From assembly GCA_963780865.1 (NCBI GenBank), contig CAWADT010000022.1:131470-195469 (forward strand): 64,000 nt of DNA, written 5' to 3'. Origin of the DNA: FEN-1073 sp963780865. GTDB taxonomy: Bacteria > Chloroflexota > Anaerolineae > Anaerolineales > RBG-16-64-43. Below, piece by piece: positions 52,256 through 59,877 of the stretch. A program made the position numbers and the translations under genes. Each line of letters begins with the position of its first letter. Positions within the stretch are counted from its first letter, which is position 1. Below the pieces are notes generated by a model. That model saw only the letters and a list, made by a program, of their open reading frames with translations, searched no databases and was not told the origin of the DNA.

Positions 52256-53974
52256 TTACTGGCCGGGGATCCATACCGGATCAGCAAATTCCCAAATATT
52301 CGTTTCGGCCAGACGGATCCCTCCGCTCAGAAGATCCATGGCGTACAAGTGGTTGGGATAATCCGGATTGTATAATTGATTTTCTAGCATCAGGAAGAGC
52401 CCCGACGAGTCCGGACGCCAGAAGAAATCCCGGTCCCAGAATAGACAGCCATCCGGACATTCCGATTCCGGCAGATCCACATCCCGGACGTGGGTTCCGT
52501 CTGCCTGATATACCTGAATGCGATCTCCGACGGCGATCCAATGTTGGCGGTCCGGAGCCACAGAAAAATTAATAGCCTGTACGCCGACCGGGGTAAGGAT
52601 CCCGTCCGTGGATAAATAATCCAGGGTACCGTCGTTTTCGTTCCGCAGGATGAACATCCGATCCTTTGAGGCACCTAGGGTTTCAATGTATTGTACGCCT
52701 GTGCCTGGTTCATTATCGCTGCTCTCATCAGACCCTTTGACCGCAATTACCCGCATGTCGGACAGATTGATTATATAAAGGCTGGCCGGTGCAGGGTGGC
52801 TTGCATCCATCATGCCCGGGTTTATATTCTGCGAATAGAATGCGATCAGTTTTTGATCGGAAGAAATGGAGAGTGCGTTAAAATCCGCATCCCAGACTTT
52901 GAGGACGCTCCCTGTTTCGATATTCAGCAAGAGTAACCCATAGGTTCCAATTCCGTTTCCTTGGGAAGACACGAACATGGAGTGATTGTTCAACCACTCT
53001 CCCTCGGCGCCGCATTCGTCCGAATTGGATTGTAGTAACCGCGAAGTTGAACCATCCGAAGCCGTGGCAAAGAGATCGCAATGCGTTCCTTCTCCGAAAT
53101 CGTAGGAACTGCTCTCTAGAATCCATTGACCGTCGGGCGACCAGGCAATCGATTGGATTTCTTTCGGGCCGCTGCTTAATCGTTTGATGGTTTGTGAATG
53201 GATGTCATACGTATAGACGTCGGATGATGGGCCGTCCATCTCGCCGGCGAAAGCCAAATAGCGCCCATCCGGTGACCAGGCGAGAGATTGGATCCCACTA
53301 ATAAACGCATCGTGCAACCGTTTTGCGGCGTCTTGCTGCTCCTGTGCAGATTTATTCTGATTCATCTGCCGGGCGACTTGGGTAAAATTATCCGGATAAT
53401 CCTTCGACAAAAGACGCGTGATCACCTGAGTCTTACCATCGGATAGGCTCATCAGGTTAAGGGTTAGGTCAGCCGTATCAGGCTCCGGCGTTTCCGGACC
53501 CGACAGACTTTCATAACCTCCGACCGAACCAGTGTAATAGGCCAGCCATTGTCCATCCGGAGAGATGATATCGGAAAGCGAATTAATCACAGAATTCTCA
53601 GCCGCGTCTTTGACGGGATAGGGGATCGTCTTCTCTCCGCTGCCATCGGCATTCCTGAAGATAATTTCCAATTGATCCCCTATACTTTGCATGTACGCCA
53701 GGTACGGGCCTTTGGTAGAAAGTGATGGAATAGCGGTCGCAGTAGCCGACGGCTGCACAGGTGAATTGGTGAGCTCCACCGGCCGGTTGAATCCGGTTGG
53801 TGTAGGTGTTGGAAAGGATGTAAACGTTGGAAGCACGCCGGGGGTTGGTGTAGGTGTTGGAAAGGATGTAAACGTTGGAAGCATGCTGGGGGTTGGGCTA
53901 AATATCGCCGGTGCGGTACAACCGGAGATAAGCAACGCCATAGCAATGATAGAAATATCTTTATTGAATTTCAT
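52256..53974 (-). CDS. TolB/WD40-like beta-propeller lipoprotein (cassette-borne)
   Basis: 572 residues from ATG 53974 (GGGAG upstream). Lipobox ALLISGC (~19), a Pro/Thr linker containing a duplicated LPTFTSFPTPTPT unit, then a full propeller: IISPDGQWLAYYTG, SLAWSPDGRYLAFAGEM, SIAWSPDGQWILESS, SISSDQKLIAFYS, FWRPDSSGLFLML. CPDGC and DECG suggest extracellular disulfides. Paralogue of the lipoprotein at 27.1-28.7 kb. It lies between attC-like sites C and B and points along the array. Confidence 0.78.
   Translation of the reverse strand: MKFNKDISIIAMALLISGCTAPAIFSPTPSMLPTFTSFPTPTPTPGVLPTFTSFPTPTPTGFNRPVELTNSPVQPSATATAIPSLSTKGPYLAYMQSIGDQLEIIFRNADGSGEKTIPYPVKDAAENSVINSLSDIISPDGQWLAYYTGSVGGYESLSGPETPEPDTADLTLNLMSLSDGKTQVITRLLSKDYPDNFTQVARQMNQNKSAQEQQDAAKRLHDAFISGIQSLAWSPDGRYLAFAGEMDGPSSDVYTYDIHSQTIKRLSSGPKEIQSIAWSPDGQWILESSSYDFGEGTHCDLFATASDGSTSRLLQSNSDECGAEGEWLNNHSMFVSSQGNGIGTYGLLLLNIETGSVLKVWDADFNALSISSDQKLIAFYSQNINPGMMDASHPAPASLYIINLSDMRVIAVKGSDESSDNEPGTGVQYIETLGASKDRMFILRNENDGTLDYLSTDGILTPVGVQAINFSVAPDRQHWIAVGDRIQVYQADGTHVRDVDLPESECPDGCLFWDRDFFWRPDSSGLFLMLENQLYNPDYPNHLYAMDLLSGGIRLAETNIWEFADPVWIPGQ
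53795..53889. repeat. 48-bp tandem duplication inside the lipoprotein linker
   Basis: Two copies with 48-bp period encode LPTFTSFPTPTPT twice in frame. It lengthens the spacer between lipid anchor and propeller. Confidence 0.85.
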
Positions 53975-54029
53975 ATTATTTTTCTCCCAGAATATTGAAC
54001 TCAACGATTTCCCATGAATAGATATTAAA

Positions 54030-54144
54030 GCCCAACGGCTGGCGGCTCATCCGCTTGGCCACTTTCGCTATGTAGTTTCTATTTTAACAGTAAATCTAGA
54101 ATTGCAATTAAGCATTTGCTCGCCGAGCCTTGATCAAGTTGGAT
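54030..54144 (-). repeat. attC-like site C
   Basis: 115 bases, the tidiest of the set. In minus orientation it starts ATCCAAC (fits RYYYAAC), runs TTGATCAAGGCTCGGCGAGC, the AT-rich centre with CTGTTAAAAT, GCGAAAGTGGCCAAGCGG, and ends ATGAGCCGCCAGCCGTTGGGC, i.e. L' CAGCC and R' GTTGGGC (fits GTTRRRY). Confidence 0.65.
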
Positions 54145-54319
54145 CGCCCAAACTGAATTTCACGGTCTCGAAATTTGGGTTATGTAATACAGTAAAATCA
54201 TGGTCAGGGCGAACGATGAAATCCTTGTACGCATGATCTGCCGAAGGGTGGCGGCTCGCATAAGCTGTTGATGTTCCCTCGCCGGAATAATCGCCGATTT
54301 ACATGGAAAGGATGGAACG

Positions 54320-54517
54320 ATGGAAAATCAGACCCCTGTGCAGCCAAAAAAAGGCTTCCCAACCGTAATCGTCATTGTTGTCATCGTTATCGTCGTACTT
54401 TTTGCTCTGATGCTTTGTTGCCTCATAGGCATCCCGGGCATTCTAGCCCTTCTCGGTCCCGCCATCGGCAACGTATTCTCCGGTATTATCTACGAGAATG
54501 TCATGCCGACACCTTAA
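54320..54517 (+). CDS. small membrane protein with a Flp-pilin-like tail
   Basis: 65 residues: MENQTPVQPKKGFPTV, one or two long hydrophobic helices (IVIVVIVIVVLFALMLCCLIGIPGILALL), then GPAIGNVFSGIIYENV. The GPAIGNVFS block is identical to the C-terminus of the two pilins at 5.9 and 6.4 kb, but the G|XXXXEY prepilin site is absent. It may be a decayed or repurposed pilin, or a protein that packs against pilins. GGATGGAACG precedes the ATG and a hairpin follows. Confidence 0.65.
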   Translation: MENQTPVQPKKGFPTVIVIVVIVIVVLFALMLCCLIGIPGILALLGPAIGNVFSGIIYENVMPTP

Positions 54518-54535
54518 CGGGCGGGAGCGATAGAA

Positions 54536-54568
54536 GATAAAACCAGGAAAAGCCGGGTTTTATCTTGA
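54536..54568 (+). terminator. hairpin after the pilin-tail gene
   Basis: 9-bp stem GATAAAACC/GGTTTTATC with an 11-nt loop; only a short T tract (TTG). Confidence 0.5.
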
Positions 54569-54719
54569 TGTTACGGAAGCCCACTCCGGAAGTCGGAACC
54601 GGGGTGAATCTGGATTTTCCCTCCACACTTGGAGACTTGGAGGCATTACCGTGGCTGTATGGCTCTTGACATCTTATATATGGTTTGCCAGGTATGCTTC
54701 CCTTCCGGCTTATACCAAT

Positions 54720-55010
54720 TTATTTTCCAATGATGATGATGACTACCAACACATATAAGGCCACCAAACAGATCCGCAGACCCAATACTTCCAACCCCGA
54801 AAGATTATGAGGAAAATATCTAATCGGTGTTTCACTTTCTTCATGTTTGATAGTCTCGGCCGACTTAATCCATGATTTATTTCGAAGACGATGGAAAAAT
54901 ATTCCTAAACCCGGCGGTGGCAATCGAAGTTTTCCAGCCGTTAGCCATAACCAAACAAGCAAGCCGATTAATATCAACAATCCGAGTAAAGTTAGCCATT
55001 CCAATTTCAT
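54720..55010 (-). CDS. small two-helix membrane protein
   Basis: 96 residues. Helix 1 WLTLLGLLILIGLLVWLWLTA at the N-terminus, a basic/acidic cytoplasmic middle, helix 2 LRICLVALYVLVVIIIIGK at the end. AAAGGAATAGTC upstream on the minus strand. It reads along the cassette direction and lies upstream of site C, but 54320-54517 on the other strand is between them. No family recognised. Confidence 0.65.
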   Translation of the reverse strand: MKLEWLTLLGLLILIGLLVWLWLTAGKLRLPPPGLGIFFHRLRNKSWIKSAETIKHEESETPIRYFPHNLSGLEVLGLRICLVALYVLVVIIIIGK

Positions 55011-55707
55011 TGCGACTATTCCTTTTCTAGGAATTTATAGAAAAATATTCTCCGACGAAATTTGGCTGACCCCTTGTCTATACATGTACCAAGCGCCCAA
55101 CTTTCGATTCGACCGCCCCAACCTGGTGATGCATAATTCACTAATGCCTCCCTATTATATCGAAATGCTCGAATTAATTACTTTTATAACCTCACCACAG
55201 GGTGAATATATGGAATGATTTTGTGGTTTATTGGGGATAGAATATGGAAAAAAAAGGAAAAAAGGGACTGCTAGAATATAACTTTATTCTCACAAAAGAT
55301 GCCCCATTGGCTGTTGGAAAATGATTTAGGATACCAATTTATTATCACTTAATACTTTCAGTTAAAGAAATGAAGAAAGAACAAAAGAAAAAAGCGCCCA
55401 ACCCGCGGCTAGGTGACCCGGCGCTTGATTGTTATCAAAGGGAACCCGCAAGTCTTTCATAAACAATAGCACGGTTGGCTTGCAATTCTTCGACCGCCAC
55501 AACAGGTTGCGTGGTGAACTTTGAAGCTTGTGAATTTCGGCGGCAAAGATCTGATAGAAAAAACATGGGGTTGCATGAAGCCTATTATTTGAATAAAATA
55601 ATAAAAAGAAGCCAAAGAACTGAGTATTTCGTAAACATTAACAATCCCACCCTGAATATGACCGGCAATGATACCGACAAAAGAATATGATGGAACGGAG
55701 GAATGGT
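55011..55707. other. AT-rich stretch without a gene
   Basis: About 700 bases. At 55279-55293 AACTTTATTCTCACA resembles a single transposon-end site, and at 55396-55417 lies half of an attC-like site. The rest shows no gene; GGAGG at 55696-55700 is the ribosome-binding site of the next one. Confidence 0.4.
55396..55417 (+). repeat. attC-like half-site F, opposite orientation
   Basis: GCCCAACCCGCGGCTAGGTGAC on the plus strand matches the R''-L'' half of site E (GCCCAACGCGCGGCTAGGCGAC) and of site A, but points the other way. No partner half was found. Confidence 0.45.
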
Positions 55708-58459
55708 ATGAACCAAGAGGCAAACAATTTGAATGAAATGGGAAGAGAGATCATAAGGCAGGGGTATGCCATCTTGGCTAAAGACGAAATAGAGGAAAAA
55801 GGTCCTGCCCTATTCAAACAAGCCGAGGGTTATTTCAGAAAGGCACATGATCTGGATCCACTCAACGGCCATTATCAACTCAATATTGCGGATTCCCTAT
55901 TCGCCCAAGGGCGTCGGGATGAGGCCAATGTACATTTTCAAGATGCGACAAAGAATCTCAAAGCTGATTCCGATCACCTGGCCGATGTTCGTAAGCGATG
56001 GACAACATCCATACTAATGTCGACTGGAACACAAATTCTGGAAACCATTGGAATGGCGAACTGCCGAGATGCGGACCGTCTGAACGAGATGGGCAGAAGC
56101 TGCATGAGGCAGGGGTATGCATCACAGAAGGAAAGCAAATCCGGTAAGGCATATTTTGGTAAGGCCGAGGCTTGCTTTGAGAAAGCGCTCGAATTAAATC
56201 CAAAGAATTGGCATTTCCAAATTAATCTTGCGGATTCCCTATTTGCCCAGGAGCGGATAGCGGAGGCCAACCAACAATTCAATGCCGCGTTTATAAAAAC
56301 GGGGGCTTCTTCCATCGGAGTCCTAAGGTCCGATCATGTGATGGGTGTCATCAAGCGATGGGGAAAATTCATCGACCCTGTCAACCAACCCATAAAATCC
56401 ACGCCATTGGCCGGTCAAATTGCGCAGAAGCCTCCCGAACCCGTGACGGAAGGTGCGAAAAGCATCCCCGAAAGGAAAACTGCAAAGACCAAAATTCGAC
56501 GTGTTGCGGTATTTGGTTTGGTTCCATGTGCACTGTTTTTCATCATTCTGGCATTCCTTATTTTTTTTGGCCGGCGTGCGGGGTCCAGCCAACAAGTAAC
56601 CATTCTGGTGGATGATTATGCACCTCAGCCAACACAAGCCGATGCTTACTGGGGGTTCAATCGGCTGAACGGAGATAGAGGACCAATTGGGGATTTTGCG
56701 CCACCAAACAACACCAAGGTGTTCTGGGGTCAAGGAGCGGTAACCGCAACCCTATCGTCAGATTCCGATGAGGCCGGGGTCTGGACCTCCCTGAATCATC
56801 ACATCTTTGATTGTCAGCCGATCAATTTTTCCGCGATATTCCCAGACTCAAATTAAACCTGAATACCAAGGCCGAATAACCGGCCTGAAGATCGGGGTTA
56901 CCAAAGGCAGGGGTACGTTGGCCATCGATCTCAAACTTGGACATGCTAAGTGTCCTCAACCATACCCCACGGAAGAAGTGGTGAAATGGCATAAAGAGGT
57001 TCCCCTGACCGGAGGACAACAGGAATTATCCTTTGACATACCCCAAAATCTGGGGGAAATACAAACGTTGAATTGGTATCTTCGGGGCCGAGCGGGAGAT
57101 TCCGTGGTAGTAAACAAGGTGGAGTTGATTGCCGAAGTGCCGAAATTGGATACCCCCCACCAGGCCTTTCTGTGGAACTATGCTCAACTCCTCTATAGTT
57201 GGAATCCGGACACGGGTTTGACCCGTGATCAAGCCTATTTTTCGGCCGACGAGGACAACAACATCTCGGCCAGCGGTTTGCAAGCTGCCGCAGCCGTGAT
57301 GGCCTACCAGCAGGGATTCCTTTCGAAGGATTTTGCTTCCACCATAGTCGCTAAAACCAGCCAGGCGTTGCTGGCGCTGCCCATCGATTCCGATGCTTGT
57401 GGGGGGAGTCACCTCTGGCCGCATTTTGTCGATCATGGGCAAATAAAGCAAGGCACGGAATGGTCCAGCATTGATACCGTGATTGCCGCACTATCACTCA
57501 TTGAGGCTCGCCAAGCGCTTGGCCTGGATACCAGTGCGGTCGAGCAGGTTCTAAAAGATATTGATTGGACAAAATTAATCTCGAATGGGTACATCAGTCA
57601 TGGCTATTCGGATACCTGCCAACAGATACCGTGGAATTGGGATTCCTTTGGATTGGAATCCTGGATAGTTAATTTGGGTTATGCGGCAGCAACCGGCAAG
57701 GTCGCCAATTTCGACCACAACCCGCCAACCTGGAATGGGGGCGGATTCATCGATGAGCTTGCCTGGCTCCTGATGCCGTCTCCCGAACGCGATCGGTGGG
57801 GAACGGAATGGAATACCTATAGTCAGGAAGCGGCGGACCGACAATTAGCGTATTACCAGTGTCCGGAAAACCAAGCAACGGGTAATCGTTTCTGCCAAGG
57901 ACTGGGTGCCTTGGCGGGCTGTTCATGCTGCCAAAATCAAACCTGCTTTGGAAAACTCGGACTGTTTGGCCTTTCCCCGGCCGAACCCCCCGATCTTTCC
58001 ATCTTTCCCTCCAACGCCAAGATCCATTACCTGGATTTCGGGATATGCGGTAAGGGATCGTGCATCGATGGAACGAAACCTGTTTCAATTCCCGCGAGTG
58101 ACAGTTCAACCCCGCTCACCGTCACCGTAGGCCATGCCGTGATTGTCCCATATTATGCAGGCATGATCTCCTCTTTGCGTCCGACCCAAGCCATTGCTCT
58201 ATGGAACTGGCTTGGGTCAGAAGGGTTGGTCTCGCCGCTGAATACCGCTGAAAGCCTCATGTTCACAGACGATTCCAACCCTGTAAGTGGACAGATTTGC
58301 ACCCACATAGTCTGGAATGCACGGAAAGGGGGCTGGGAACTTGCCCTTCCGGCACTCGGATGGGGTCGTTACCTGTCCGGTACAAACAATCCCCTGTATC
58401 AAGCATTCCAGGGCAACGCCATGTTAATGGAGGGATATCAGGTGATGGTAAATCCCTGA
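55708..58459 (+). CDS. TPR-membrane-(alpha/alpha)-barrel-like protein, frameshifted
   Basis: Two TPR-like units (AEGYFRKAHDLDPLNGHYQLNIADSLFAQGR and AEACFEKALELNPKNWHFQINLADSLFAQER, ~30-70 and ~150-190), a transmembrane helix (VAVFGLVPCALFFIILAFLIFFG, ~275-297), a beta-sandwich segment (~305-480: YWGFNRLNGDRGPIGDFAP ... WYLRGRAGDSVVVNKVEL) and a large helical domain with TEWSSIDTVIAALSLIEARQALGL and WNWDSFGLESWIVNLGYAA, resembling glycoamylase-like barrels. The first frame stops at 56856. Removing one C from CCC near 56840 gives IFQTQIKPEYQG and a 916-residue product. ATG 55708 is preferred over 55687 because of GGAGG. Function unknown; cell-surface glycan processing is a guess. Confidence 0.65.
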
Positions 58460-58584
58460 ACTGGCTGACCGAGTTCAATGTGGATCACCTTATATGACGA
58501 TAGGACCCCATTCTCAATGCCTTGCATGAGTGAATATTCACCCTAATCGGACATTTACCGAGTTTGATTTCTAATTAATTGGGC

Positions 58585-58736
58585 ATCCAGAATAGAACTT
58601 TATTATTACATTTTTACTAACCGGATCTGGTGGAAATGGAGTTAGCAAACAACTTTATTTTTCGCGGAGGCTCAAAAAATGGCAAAAAGTCCCTATATTT
58701 TAGATTTTCAGCATAGAACTTTATTATGATTTTACA
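58585..58736 (-). repeat. right transposon-like end with three spaced sites
   Basis: Inverted sites AACTTTATTATTACA (58596-58610), AACTTTATTTTT (58651-58662) and AACTTTATTATGATTTTACA (58717-58736). Read from the outside in, the last one is TGTAAAATCATAATAAAGTT, matching the left end TGTAGAATGATAATAAAGTT at 17 of 20 positions. Confidence 0.8.
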
Positions 58737-58742
58737 CCAAAC

Positions 58743-58905
58743 TGTAGAATGATAATAAAGTTCTCGGCTTGATAATAAAGTCCTCGGCTTAATAATAAAG
58801 TTCTCGGCTAGAAATCCTAAAACGTTAGTTCTAAAACAAATGGAGGTATGAATCCCTACCCTCTTCTATTGAAAAGTAGCTAATTCATTTAGGCGGGGTA
58901 TATGA
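58743..58905 (+). repeat. left transposon-like end, copy B
   Basis: TGTAGAA, then three tandem 20-bp sites (58750-58769, 58770-58789, 58790-58809) of the form TGATAATAAAGTTCTCGGCT, then a tail homologous to copy A at 45342-45435. It starts six bases after the right end of the island and faces the same way as copy A. A single inverted site (AACTTTATCATAAACA, to 58926) follows. Confidence 0.8.
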
Positions 58906-59497
58906 CATTCAACTTTATCATAAACACCAGATTACCGATTAAATCCTCATTATTCATACCCCGAATGTTAGTGCCACCTTGCCAGACGGCTCCCGCACGG
59001 AAGCTGATCACGTAGCGATCACTTCCAGGCGTCCGCAGACTGGAGTCGGAGCCAACGAAACCCGACTTGGACATGCCACCGACTAGGACGCCCGCCGAGA
59101 AACCAAGGTAGTCTTCCGCAAACATCAGGCTGGTGACGTTGGTCAGACCACCTTCGAAGTAGGCATTGTCAACAATGGCAGATTTGATGTCCGGGTATTG
59201 TTTGGCTTTCGAAGCGGAGGCATCACCCATCAGGGGACCGACGGTGATGATGACATTGTAACCTTCGCTCGCGAGCGAATCGATGTCCGTCTCGTAGTCG
59301 CCGGGCTGCCCGGATTTAAGGAATTTCCTCTGGAAACCCATCTCCGCGGCGGCTTTCGACCAACGATCAAATCCATTTTCTGAGAACCGTTTTGCTGCCC
59401 TGGCTGAATTTATGGAACCATTCCATTGCAGACCACGACTATATCTGCGGTAAAGCTGCCATCGGGATTTGGGCGCCCGACGAGCGTTACACTCCAT
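58889..59497 (-). pseudogene. truncated BMP-family (PnrA/Med-like) substrate-binding protein
   Basis: The segment FSENGFDRWSKAAAEMGF ... GYNVIITVGPLMGDASASKAKQYPDIKSAIVDNAYF ... LGFSAGVLVGGMSKSGFVGS is the first ~160 residues of a BMP domain (basic membrane/nucleoside-binding lipoprotein). The signal peptide and first strand are missing: the open frame instead starts inside the 3' end of the neighbouring DUF5666-like gene. The C-terminal half is missing: homology ends at about 58927, exactly where the transposon-like end begins, and the last codons (FMIKLNV) are encoded by that end. A gene remnant, not a working binding protein. Confidence 0.75.
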
Positions 59498-59850
59498 CCT
59501 ATTTTCAAATCGGATAGAGATGCGGAGCCGGCTGAAGTTTTAATTATTGTCTGGCCCGTAAGGTGAACGACCTGATCACTGCCGTCGTCGTATCGCTTAA
59601 TAGTGAATTCGTTGTTTCCCACACTGACAATCTGCCCCTTGCCGCCGGTGCCGCCGCAGAGATCTCCGCTTTGGGGAATTTCATCCGGAGCGGTCGTTGG
59701 TTGAACTGGTGCTGCGGTTGCAGCCGGAGCGGTCGTTGGCTGGACCGGTGCTGCGGGCGCGGTTGTTGGCGTGGCGGCAGGCGCGCAGGCGGCGAGCAGC
59801 ATAGTGGCCGGTAATAGTACCGACAGAATAAGACAAAGTTTCTTTGACAT
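59410..59850 (-). CDS. DUF5666-like lipoprotein
   Basis: 146 residues. Signal peptide with lipobox MLLAAC (~21), then an Ala/Pro/Thr linker with a repeated PVQPTTAPAA unit. A small beta-barrel domain follows: GKGQIVSVGNNEFTIKRYDDGSDQVVHLTGQTIIKTSAGSASLSDLKIGWSVTLVG, the DUF5666-type OB-like pattern. AAGGAG lies just upstream. Probably surface-attached. The BMP remnant begins at its stop, which suggests a deletion joined the two. Confidence 0.75.
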   Translation of the reverse strand: MSKKLCLILSVLLPATMLLAACAPAATPTTAPAAPVQPTTAPAATAAPVQPTTAPDEIPQSGDLCGGTGGKGQIVSVGNNEFTIKRYDDGSDQVVHLTGQTIIKTSAGSASLSDLKIGWSVTLVGRPNPDGSFTADIVVVCNGMVP

Positions 59851-59877
59851 TTTTACTCCTTGAAACTGATGATGAGC

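Larger units (their letters stand above)
45295..58736. mobile_element. 13.4-kb island with Tn7/TnsB-like ends, no transposase
   Basis: It begins TGTAGAATGATAATAAAGTT and ends with the inverse AACTTTATTATGATTTTACA. The left end has two adjacent 20-bp sites and the right end three sites spaced 55 and 66 bp apart, the same asymmetry as the two Tn7 ends, whose TnsB sites (recalled core ACAATAAAGTC) look alike. The inside is more AT-rich than both flanks and carries the attC-like array and lipoprotein genes. No TnsABC, integrase or resolvase gene was found, and no clear 5-bp target duplication. Confidence 0.6.

Noticed and set aside
53795..53889. Possible repeat array (CRISPR-like)
   Set aside because: Two coding tandem copies only; they encode a Pro/Thr linker in frame. 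No spacers, no cas genes anywhere in the window.
45295..58736. Prophage or integrative conjugative element
   Set aside because: No phage structural, relaxase, type IV secretion or integrase gene was found inside the island.
58750..58809. Iterons of a replication origin
   Set aside because: Three tandem 20-bp repeats could be iterons, but the TGT/ACA termini, the inverted partners at 58.6-58.7 kb and the second copy at 45.3 kb fit transposon ends better. No replication initiator gene is near.
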